From assembly GCF_016518545.1 (NCBI RefSeq), contig NZ_JACVTO010000019.1, positions 46,716 through 110,715 of the forward strand: a DNA stretch of 64,000 bases, read 5' to 3'. The stretch is from Pseudomonas sp. S30 (GTDB lineage: Bacteria; Pseudomonadota; Gammaproteobacteria; Pseudomonadales; Pseudomonadaceae). The notes beneath the pieces were generated by a model. It did not search any database and was not told the origin of the DNA. It was given only the letters and a program-made list of their open reading frames with translations. The translations under genes were made by a program, and so were the position numbers. Shown here piece after piece: positions 35,600 through 41,599 of this stretch; position 1 is the stretch's first letter, and each line of letters begins with the position of its first letter.

Positions 35600-35932
35600 A
35601 TGAGTACAGATCAGGAAATTTATCAGCGCTTGGGTGAAATACTTTCGGCGGTCGTGCCCCAGCAGGCTCAGTGGGTTTCTGTTGAGGTCGAGCTGTCGCC
35701 GACCGGCGACCATGCCAAGCTGTTTTATGACTATCAGGCTGAGGGAAGCGAGCCGCAGTGGTTCGTGCCCGAACCTGCGCGTGTTGATCATGACATCCGG
35801 CTCCTGTTGATACAGCTGCGTGAGTATTTTGCGGGAAGCAATCTGTTCGAGCGAGACAAACCGTGGGCGCGCTGCATGATCAAACTGGATCTGCAGACCG
35901 GCAAGTTAGCGGCAGACTTCAAATACGAATGA
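35600..35932 (+). CDS. Orphan YezG/DUF600-like immunity protein
   Basis: 110 residues from the ATG at 35600; a TTG at 35561 with AGGA upstream could add 13 residues. The pattern IYQRLGEILSAVVPQQAQWV, then a strand with AKLFYDYQ and W-F-V-P, and a C-terminal MIKLDLQTGKLAADFKYE matches the YezG-type (DUF600) immunity family, known from partners of LXG and other nuclease toxins. No toxin gene of that type is next to it, so it would protect against toxins of neighbours or be left over from an older CT module. Codon use is less GC-rich than that of cdiA. Confidence 0.65.
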   Translation: MSTDQEIYQRLGEILSAVVPQQAQWVSVEVELSPTGDHAKLFYDYQAEGSEPQWFVPEPARVDHDIRLLLIQLREYFAGSNLFERDKPWARCMIKLDLQTGKLAADFKYE

Positions 35933-35981
35933 TGGATGGCGGCTGGTATGTCATCTGGAAACGGATCAAGGGGCTTAATCG

Positions 35982-36596
35982 GTGCGGGATGAGTTTTTCC
36001 AGTCAATGATCGATAACCTTGGTGAAGCCACCTCGCGTCGTGAGGTGCCTGAAGCGAGTATCGACAGATACCAGTCAAAACTGCCTGGTGCACTGATGGG
36101 CTACTGGCGCGAAGAAGGCTGGTGTTCTTATGCCGATGGTTTGTTCTGGATCGTCGATCCGGATCCGTACAAAGCCACGCTTGATAGGTGGTTGCACGGT
36201 AGCGGCCTGGTCGAGATCGACAACTACCATGTAATCGCCAGGGATGCCTTCGGTTCGCTTTATGCCTGGGGCGAGCGTTATCAGCGCAGTATTACCGTGT
36301 CGAGCTTGGCCGGCGGCATCGTCGCGCTGAAGAGCCAGCTGCAACAACGCCAGAAAAATCCTGATCTTGCGCTGAGCATCTTTTTCGCAACGGCTACCAA
36401 AGATGACTTCGACTTCGAAGACCGTATGGGCAACCCTTTGTTCGAGCGCGCGCTTGCCAAGCTAGGGCCTTTATCGGAGAGCGAAATGTACGCTTTTGAG
36501 CCCGCGCTGAGTCTGGGGGGGCGGGCGGATCTTGATGGTCTGGTGAAGGTCGACATGGATGTCCATCTAACACTGCTTGACCAATTCAGGCGTTGA
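35982..36596 (+). CDS. Orphan GAD-like / Tdi1-type immunity protein
   Basis: 204 residues from a GTG start (AAGGGG upstream). The first ~90 residues read as a GAD-like domain (LPGALMGYWREEGWCSYADGLFWIVDP), and the remainder as the DUF1851/Tdi1 C-terminal domain (MGNPLFERALAKLGPLSESEMYAFEPAL, GRADLDGLVKVDMDVHLTLLDQFRR). Proteins of this layout are immunity factors for polymorphic or type VI nucleases and ADP-ribosylating toxins. No adjacent toxin. A truncated second copy of its C terminus survives at 39382-39480. Confidence 0.7.
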   Translation: MRDEFFQSMIDNLGEATSRREVPEASIDRYQSKLPGALMGYWREEGWCSYADGLFWIVDPDPYKATLDRWLHGSGLVEIDNYHVIARDAFGSLYAWGERYQRSITVSSLAGGIVALKSQLQQRQKNPDLALSIFFATATKDDFDFEDRMGNPLFERALAKLGPLSESEMYAFEPALSLGGRADLDGLVKVDMDVHLTLLDQFRR

Positions 36597-36671
36597 GTTG
36601 CCTGACGCTGTGTTGGTCCGTGCGCCTTAGGCTTCAATGACAGCGTCTGCTTGGGGTGCGGCCACCATCCA

Positions 36672-36800
36672 GCTTCATCCCTAAGCGCGAAGCTGCCATC
36701 CACCGCGCGACGAGGGTTCTGGTCGCGCTTACTGAATCGATGAGCAGCGTAGACGCCTATGCAGCTGCAGATAATGATGAATATGCTCGTATCGCCGCAT
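36672..36800 (+). pseudogene. Relic of the 3' end of a PoNi-type immunity gene
   Basis: This segment repeats 40323-40470 (end of the intact PoNi-like gene and its downstream flank). From 36697 to about 36770 almost every base agrees, including the run through CGACGAGGGTTCTGGTCGCG and ACTGAATCGATGAGCAGC; a short internal deletion removes about 16 bp after GCTTCATCCC. Only the tail of the coding sequence remains. Confidence 0.75.
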
Positions 36801-36801
36801 G

Positions 36802-37047
36802 ATGAAAACATTCGAAACGGCTGAAGCACCATCGCGAATAGCTGCCTGACTCGAAGGGGTTGGTTGAACAGGAGCTTCAATCTCTCGAAGAAGATATGGC
36901 CGACCAGTCGTTGGCAGGGGGGTGACCGACTCGCTCTCGATAGTCGCCTCGTTTCATGGCATCAATGGATAAGTTGCCCTCTACAGCGGCAACAACGATG
37001 TGGGTTGGAATTCCGTAGGCAGCGCCATTTCATATCATTGCTGGGCA
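36802..37047 (+). pseudogene. Degenerate 5' fragment of an Imm49-like immunity gene
   Basis: Reading across two frames and two stop codons recovers a paralogue of the protein at 38491: MKTFET, LKHHRE*LPDSKGLVEQEL, QSLEEDMADQSLAGG, then after a shift inside a G6 run DSLSIVASFHGING*VALYS and VGWNSVGSAISYHCWALKIR. The same positions of the intact protein read QELEHLEEDLACESLEGL, CDSLGILSVCNGIQGEVSIR and MYRYWVLILRAKI. The fragment ends about 60 bp before an IS66 terminus, suggesting insertion-linked truncation. Confidence 0.75.
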
Positions 37048-37109
37048 CTGAAGATTCGGATTCAGTCGTTCTCCACCCCTCGCTTTCTTCACCCACTTGT
37101 CAATCAACC

Positions 37110-37385
37110 GTAAGCGTCTGCCCAACTCACCTTGCGTAAGTCTTGCCGATCTCCACTGATGCGGCAGCACCTGCCCGATCTCACTCGCGCGCTGGGCCGG
37201 CAAGTGCGTCGACACATCTTTGAGATAGTATACGGATCATGCCCATTCATGCACGCCGATTGAATCAGGCTCACGATAGCCGCCGCCCGATTACCACTGC
37301 GCAGCGACCCGACAAACAGTCAGCTCGAGCGCCCGAGTGCCCATGGCCGTAACCTCAATACTCGGAATTGCCGAGACTGAGGCAA
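37110..37385 (-). mobile_element. IS66-family remnant: 3' end of tnpC with right inverted repeat
   Basis: On the minus strand, RPWALGRSS*LFVGSLRSG, NRAAAIVSLIQSACMNGHDPY and, after loss of one base, YLKDVSTHLPAQRASEIGQV, LPHQW give the conserved C terminus of IS66 transposase TnpC. GTAAGCGTCTG at 37110-37120 is the IS66 terminal repeat in the orientation expected downstream of tnpC. An in-frame stop and a frameshift make it inactive; the rest of the element is missing. Confidence 0.8.
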
Positions 37386-37488
37386 GAGCCTTGGGCAGTT
37401 AAAATCTGACTTATGTCGGGGGAGGCCTAATGGAAAGCCTGCGGCGCAGGAGTTTCATGAGGGTACCAATGGCGCTTTTACTGATTGA

Positions 37489-37818
37489 GCCACAGGTAAA
37501 GGATGGGTGCCGGCGCCGCGCTATACCAACCCCAATGAAAAAGGCGTAAATTTTGTTAAGTTTGACGGAATTGAAACGGCAGCTGAGGGTTCGTCTGTTA
37601 TGTTAATTGACGCAAAGACAAAGTTGGCCATGTGGCGCCCCTCGACGCAAAAATCGGTTTTGGATACCTTGCAGCGTGTGAAAGCTGCCGTTGACCAGAG
37701 TTCCGGATGTAAAGTTGTATATGAATTTCCGAATCAAAAAGTTAAGGCTCAGGCTAAGGCTTTCATTCTGATGGATATACGTGGCATCATCATCATGATA
37801 GCGGGCGAATGCAACTAG
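37489..37818 (+). pseudogene. Headless Tox-REase-5-like CdiA-CT fragment
   Basis: The frame opens right after a stop at 37486 and reads ATGKGWVPAPRYTNPNEKGV, NFVKFDGIE, then MLIDAKTKLA (D-x-K of a restriction-endonuclease-fold toxin), SVLDTLQRVKAAVDQ and VVYEFPNQKVKAQAKAFI. This is the body of a Pseudomonas Tox-REase-5-type toxin tip without any delivery region or start codon of its own (GTG at 37507 is possible). After AFI the frame continues into sequence that belongs to a different toxin in another frame, so the true C terminus is lost. Confidence 0.72.
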
Positions 37819-37883
37819 TTCCCGAGCTAATTCATCAGAAAACTGGACATATTGGTGGCGAAGCCATGGGGGGTGGGAAGTGA
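37758..37883 (+). pseudogene. WHH (HNH-superfamily) nuclease toxin C-terminal fragment
   Basis: In the frame two bases ahead of the Tox-REase-5 fragment, GFHSDGYTWHHHHDSGRMQL then VPELIHQKTGHIGGEAMGG appears before a TGA. The DGYTWHHH-D-GRMQLV segment plus the distal H..TGH..G is the signature end of WHH-type nuclease toxins. The frame is open only from 37758 (stop TAA just upstream), so the metal-binding end of the domain has been joined out of frame to a foreign toxin body. Its stop overlaps the next gene start as GTGA. Confidence 0.75.
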
Positions 37884-38257
37884 ACGGTATTGATCTTCAT
37901 GGTTTTAATGACGAGTTATTGGCTTTTGTGATCACATGTTTATTTTGCTCTGCTATCAGCAGGGATGAGCTAAATATCTGGAGCGCTCAAGCCTTGGCGC
38001 TAAATAATGCCCCAAGCTATTTATATGATTTGATGGATTTTCAAGATGAGATTTTTAAGATTTATAAGGTGACTGGCTACGTACCTCATTGGGAGCATGC
38101 AGAAGGTGACGAGTATGCACTATACGGTATCGCCGCCCGTCGAGGTTTCAAACCTTATGATATGCCTGTTACCACCAACGAAGCGCTTATCCACCTCGAG
38201 GCCTCTCCGCGTATTGAAAATTTATTCAGAGAGGTTTTTCCCTTCATCAAATTTTAG
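37880..38257 (+). CDS. Small immunity protein, probable partner of the WHH toxin relic
   Basis: 125 residues starting with GTG that overlaps the stop of the WHH fragment by 4 bp, the typical toxin-immunity coupling. Sequence: GIDLHGFNDELLAFVITCLF then DLMDFQDEIFKIYKVTGYVP, HWEHAEGDEYALYGIAARRG and a C-terminal IENLFREVFPFIKF. No known catalytic motif; low GC for this chromosome. Retained intact although its toxin is broken, so it probably still protects against neighbours that carry the full WHH toxin. I do not recognise a named immunity family. Confidence 0.65.
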   Translation: MNGIDLHGFNDELLAFVITCLFCSAISRDELNIWSAQALALNNAPSYLYDLMDFQDEIFKIYKVTGYVPHWEHAEGDEYALYGIAARRGFKPYDMPVTTNEALIHLEASPRIENLFREVFPFIKF

Positions 38258-38490
38258 ACTGTTTTGAAAGAACTTCTACGCGAGTTAGGTAGAGCTGATT
38301 GTGGGGGCTGTATGGTGGCAAGCCCGATAGCGATAATTCTGCGACGCGCGCTATCTGGTCGATGGCCGATCACTCTGGGGGATGTTGGTGGGGAGCTCAA
38401 GGGCTAGGTCGGACAGTGGACCTCTGCTTCGGGTACGAAGTATTGCTGGTCTGACCTTGGGCGCGTAATCGACTGATGGGGCGTACCAGA
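38258..38490. other. Unassigned low-GC spacer in the immunity bank
   Basis: About 230 bp between two immunity genes. All three forward frames carry stops; one frame (GLYGGKPDSDNSATRAIWSM, then a Gly/Trp-rich stretch) might be a relic of a toxin tip but matches nothing I recognise. Confidence 0.3.
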
Positions 38491-39357
38491 ATGAAAAAAA
38501 TGGAAAGAATCCTTGAGCAGCAGCGGCACTGGCTATCTCAGTCGGCTGGTATGGTGGCTCAAGAGCTTGAGCACCTTGAAGAGGATCTTGCCTGTGAATC
38601 CTTGGAAGGTTTGAGCAATGTGTGTGACTCATTGGGCATACTTTCAGTTTGTAACGGTATACAGGGAGAGGTTTCTATTCGTGCCGGTGATACCTCTGGC
38701 TGGGAGGACGTATCACGCGCGATGATGTACCGCTATTGGGTGCTAATACTCAGAGCTAAGATTTTTTCGAATACGAGCTTTCTTCAAAACATTAGAAGCG
38801 CACCGAATCTGACCAGTCAGTTGAGCAATGCAGGTTGTTTACTTGCAGGTTTCATCGCTGCGGATAGGCATGATCTAGCGGAGTCGGTCGCCAATGTGCT
38901 TGTCGGGATGATAAGTGTTGATGGAGCTGTTGATCCCGACTATCTCAAAGAACGTCGATTCGAACCGTTCATGCTGTGGCTCTATTCTGTCTATTCGGGT
39001 GAAAGTGCACCTGCCCTGATCGAGTCAATGGATCTCGGCGTTTACAAGCAAGTGATAGACAGTTGGGTAGATGAGCAAAAGCTTGCCGGTGTGCTGGACG
39101 CGGTATGCCAATATCATTTAGCTAACTCCGAAGATAAGGGCGGGGCTTGGGATCCTGAGTTCAAAAACCCGCCTTTTGATTTGTTGCCTGTAGAGATTTT
39201 CGCAATTTTTAAGGTTCGCCAACAGTGCGGGTTGAAGTCACCTGCAGTTGCGAATCCTTTGTTATCTGCTGAAGTGGCTGCATTCGAGAACCTGGCTTTC
39301 AAGCCTGATGACATTTCTCTAATGACTGAGACGGCGTATAAAAATTTCTTCGGTTGA
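38491..39357 (+). CDS. Orphan Imm49-like immunity protein
   Basis: 288 residues. The ATG at 38491 is chosen because GGGG lies 9 bp upstream; another ATG at 38476 would add 5 residues. All-helical: RILEQQRHWLSQSAGMVAQE at the start, then a D-R-x-D-L segment (AADRHDLAESVANVLVGM), LDAVCQYHLANSE and, near the end, LLPVEIFAIFKVRQQCGLKS with NPLLSAEV. The C-terminal layout recalls the cdiA-coupled immunity protein at 34544, and a broken paralogue lies at 36802. I suggest the Imm49 family from this layout, not from alignment. No toxin adjacent. Confidence 0.6.
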   Translation: MKKMERILEQQRHWLSQSAGMVAQELEHLEEDLACESLEGLSNVCDSLGILSVCNGIQGEVSIRAGDTSGWEDVSRAMMYRYWVLILRAKIFSNTSFLQNIRSAPNLTSQLSNAGCLLAGFIAADRHDLAESVANVLVGMISVDGAVDPDYLKERRFEPFMLWLYSVYSGESAPALIESMDLGVYKQVIDSWVDEQKLAGVLDAVCQYHLANSEDKGGAWDPEFKNPPFDLLPVEIFAIFKVRQQCGLKSPAVANPLLSAEVAAFENLAFKPDDISLMTETAYKNFFG

Positions 39358-39381
39358 AGGACAGAAAGAAAATCGGGAACT

Positions 39382-39480
39382 GAACCGGCGCTGTGTATCA
39401 GCGGCAAAGCCGACCTGGAGCACATGGTGAAGTTGAACACGGAGGTTCACCTGATTATTCTGGATCAGTTACGTCGGTGA
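39382..39480 (+). pseudogene. 3' relic of a second GAD/Tdi1-type immunity gene
   Basis: 33 codons ending in TGA: EPALCISGKADLEHMVKLNT then EVHLIILDQLRR. The end of the intact gene at 35982-36596 reads EPALSLGGRADLDGLVKVDM then DVHLTLLDQFRR, the same positions with about half of residues identical. No start codon or upstream coding sequence remains. Confidence 0.8.
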
Positions 39481-39534
39481 GGTGATGGCTGGAAGCGGAA
39501 GGATCACGGCCGCTTCCAAGTTGTTAGGGAGCAA

Positions 39535-40413
39535 ATGATGACCAAACGCGCGCCGTTGGGTAATCCGGCCTATTGGTCAGAATGGGTCGCTTTTGGTGAC
39601 GAATCCATAGCCCTCGGCTGGGACACGGCAAGTCGTCCATTCGGCGACCCAAGTTATGCGCCTCAGTATCTGTTCGAGTTGGCCCAGGATCATTGGCATC
39701 AGATGCTGCGTCGCTATTCTGCGGGCCTGCCGGTGGCAGATCTGGCAGGGTACTTTCCCGGTTTGCTTGATGCCTGGGAGCGGTCACAGCGCTTGGGTGC
39801 GCAGCAGTGGACTGCGCAGCAGGTGGCAAGCCGCACGCTGTGGGCGCTCAACTACGATCATTACATTGTGTGTTTCTGGCTCGTCGGCTTGGCGTTGACG
39901 CTCGATATTCCCGACGAGCAGTGGCTGCGTCTGTTGGCATTGATCGACAACGAGGGCGAGGACATCTTGCTAGACCGCATTATCGCTGCTCGGTCCCCGC
40001 ATCGTCGGATCGGTACTGCGTTGCTGTATCCCAAACCGTACGCTCGGTTGCTGGCCGCAATCGATGCGCCTCCTGGCCAGCAAAGCGTGCTCCTTCAGGG
40101 GTTCGTCGGGCACTGGTATGCCGAAGTTGGCAGCGGTGCCCGTTCGGGCAGTCAGCAGCAAGCAGCGCCTTTCAAGCATCCTTACTGGTACCGTTATGGC
40201 GACGAGAATTTCGCAGGTGGTGCTTACTTTGGTCGCTGGTGCATTGAGGCGGTTGCTGCGGTCAAGGCGTTCGGTGTGGACGATTCGCTGTGTCATGGCC
40301 TCGAGCACTATCCTGAGGCGCTGCTTCATCCCGAGGCGCGGCAAGCGCAGCCGAGCGTGGAGTCGCCATCCACCGCGCGACGAGGGTTCTGGTCGCGGTT
40401 ACTGAATCGATGA
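39535..40413 (+). CDS. Orphan PoNi-type immunity protein (DUF1910/DUF1911)
   Basis: 292 residues; ATG ATG at 39535/39538 behind AGGGAG. N-terminal helical part (WTAQQVASRTLWALNYDHYI, VCFWLVGLALTLDIP) and a C-terminal part with YFGRWCIEAVAAVKAFGVDD followed by HYPEALLHPE, the hallmark of the PoNi C-terminal domain (YFGyW..EA..vak..giDDs....hyP). PoNi proteins neutralise PoNe-type DNases delivered by several secretion systems. No PoNe toxin is nearby. The last ~20 residues are basic and the 3' end is duplicated as a relic at 36672. Confidence 0.75.
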   Translation: MMTKRAPLGNPAYWSEWVAFGDESIALGWDTASRPFGDPSYAPQYLFELAQDHWHQMLRRYSAGLPVADLAGYFPGLLDAWERSQRLGAQQWTAQQVASRTLWALNYDHYIVCFWLVGLALTLDIPDEQWLRLLALIDNEGEDILLDRIIAARSPHRRIGTALLYPKPYARLLAAIDAPPGQQSVLLQGFVGHWYAEVGSGARSGSQQQAAPFKHPYWYRYGDENFAGGAYFGRWCIEAVAAVKAFGVDDSLCHGLEHYPEALLHPEARQAQPSVESPSTARRGFWSRLLNR

Positions 40414-40555
40414 GCAGCTTAGACGCCATGGCAGCTGGAGATAACGATGAATACTCTGTTGTCGCCTGATGAATCTGGATCAGTCGAGTCGGTGAGTTGA
40501 AGCCCGCAATGCGGGCCCACCGGTATCAGCGGCCAAGGTGAAGTTTGTGACCGCT
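40414..40555. other. Flank of the PoNi gene, shared with the relic copy
   Basis: The first 55-60 bp after the PoNi stop are part of the repeat with 36740-36800; beyond about 40472 the similarity ends. No gene seen. Confidence 0.4.
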
Positions 40556-40600
40556 ACGCGGCCCTCTCGCGACACCAGGCCGCTTCTACAGGGGATGTGC
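40556..40600. repeat. REP-type element
   Basis: A Pseudomonas REP-like unit: GCGGCCCTCTCGCGACACCA followed by GGCCGCTTCTACAGGGG. Same class as the inverted pair inside the gene at 41159. Confidence 0.6.
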
Positions 40601-40659
40601 CTGGCGAGAGTGTTGTAGCTGTCTGCGTAAGACCTTTCCGAACTTGAAACCAGATGCTT

Positions 40660-40942
40660 CTAATCAGGGCTGATTGGGAACTATCCTACGCGACTTGCGG
40701 AAGCAGCGCTGTTTCGGGGGAAATGCCTCGGGGATAACGTCACAGAGTCGCCAGGTTGGTGACCGGGCGTGAGAAACCCGGCCAGTACTGTTAAGGCATT
40801 GCCTCACGGCAGCCGTGCGCGGGCAGACTTCGGTCTGGCCGGGTTTCCAGTACCTCGGTTTTCTCACCCCGTGTACGGCTGCCACCCAAATCCGTGAGAA
40901 AGGTTCGAGTGGTCGCTTCCATTTACGTACTGGAAATCGACT
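40660..40942 (+). ncRNA. Structured leader region before DUF3077-like genes
   Basis: A 280-bp non-coding stretch with strong nested pairing: AAACCCGGCCA (40774-40784) with TGGCCGGGTTT (40836-40846), GGCAGCCGT (40808-40816) with ACGGCTGCC (40875-40883), and GTGAGAAA / TTCTCAC partners. It lies directly before an ATGAAAAAGATCGT start. Whether it is a cis-regulatory RNA, an sRNA or a repeat family is undetermined. Confidence 0.45.
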
Positions 40943-41162
40943 ATGAAAAAGATCGTCCCTGACCCCCCTAATTTCCTACTTTTCAGTTATCAACGACTTG
41001 AGCCGCAAAATGGCTCTTGCTCAAGTTCACGAACCGATGAACCGCACCCTCGAAGTTTATCTCGGCACCGAGCCCTTAGCCGTCGACAGCTACCTGCTGG
41101 AACAGGGCGAAATCCTCAACCCGCTGATCGCCCACGCGGTGGCTAAGGAGGTGGCGCCATGA
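40943..41162 (+). pseudogene. DUF3077-like gene with frameshift in a C6 tract
   Basis: Begins MKKIVPDPP, the conserved opening of a family of short Pseudomonas proteins. The reading frame then fails, but the frame one base away continues LISYFSVINDLSRKMALAQV, HEPMNRTLEVYLGTEPLAVD and SYLLEQGEILNPLIAHAVAK to a TGA that overlaps the next ATG. The switch falls at the run of six C at 40960-40966. It is either a real inactivation/phase-variable tract or a homopolymer error. Function of the family unknown. Confidence 0.7.
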
Positions 41163-41578
41163 CGGACGAACCCATTCAACCCACCAATGCTGAAAGCCTG
41201 TGCTGCGATCTGTGCAGGAGCGGCCTTGTGTCGCGAAAGGTCAGCGTAGCTGGCCCGTCAGTTCCATGGTGCTGCACAAGTCCTGGAGCTGCTACGCGCC
41301 CCTTTCCAATCAATCCGGCGCCTCCGGCAAGGCCGCTCCTGCAGGGCGATGCGAAAGACGAGTGCCCGGCGTTGTTTGCCGTGCAGAAAGACGTGCCGTT
41401 CGAGCAGGCGTTTTCGGAGTTGTCGGTCATGCTTGGCTGCATTCGCCATCTCACCATCGAGGCGGAAATGGAGAACGACCGGCAGGCGGGGAGTGCGGCG
41501 CGCATTCTCAGCGGTTTGGCCAAGGCGCTGATCGACGACTTGGAATCAGGGCTGCACGAGGCGATGGCCACACGCTGA
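41159..41578 (+). CDS. Short DUF3077-like protein interrupted in frame by a REP pair
   Basis: 139 residues, longer than the usual ~90. The start overlaps the upstream frameshifted gene as ATGA. The C-terminal half, CPALFAVQKDVPFEQAFSEL followed by GCIRHLTIEAEMENDRQAGS and LSGLAKALIDDLES, is the helical DUF3077-type domain. Residues ~18-62 (Cys/Pro/Arg-rich) are encoded by an inverted REP pair that happens to keep the frame open. Whether the inserted product folds is unknown. No function can be assigned. Confidence 0.55.
   Translation: MTDEPIQPTNAESLCCDLCRSGLVSRKVSVAGPSVPWCCTSPGAATRPFPINPAPPARPLLQGDAKDECPALFAVQKDVPFEQAFSELSVMLGCIRHLTIEAEMENDRQAGSAARILSGLAKALIDDLESGLHEAMATR
41213..41343. repeat. 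Inverted REP pair inside a coding sequence
   Basis: TGCAGGAGCGGCCTT at 41213-41227 and its exact complement AAGGCCGCTCCTGCA at 41329-41343 face each other, with GTGTCGCGAAAGG next to the left arm. This is a BIME-like pair of Pseudomonas REPs. REPs are normally extragenic. Confidence 0.8.
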
Positions 41579-41599
41579 CTGGATTGGCAGAGGGTCAGA

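Noticed and set aside
40664..40885. 73-codon minus-strand frame in the folded region upstream of the DUF3077-like genes.
   Set aside because: Its sequence is made of the inverted-repeat arms and has no ribosome site; a non-coding structured region explains it better.
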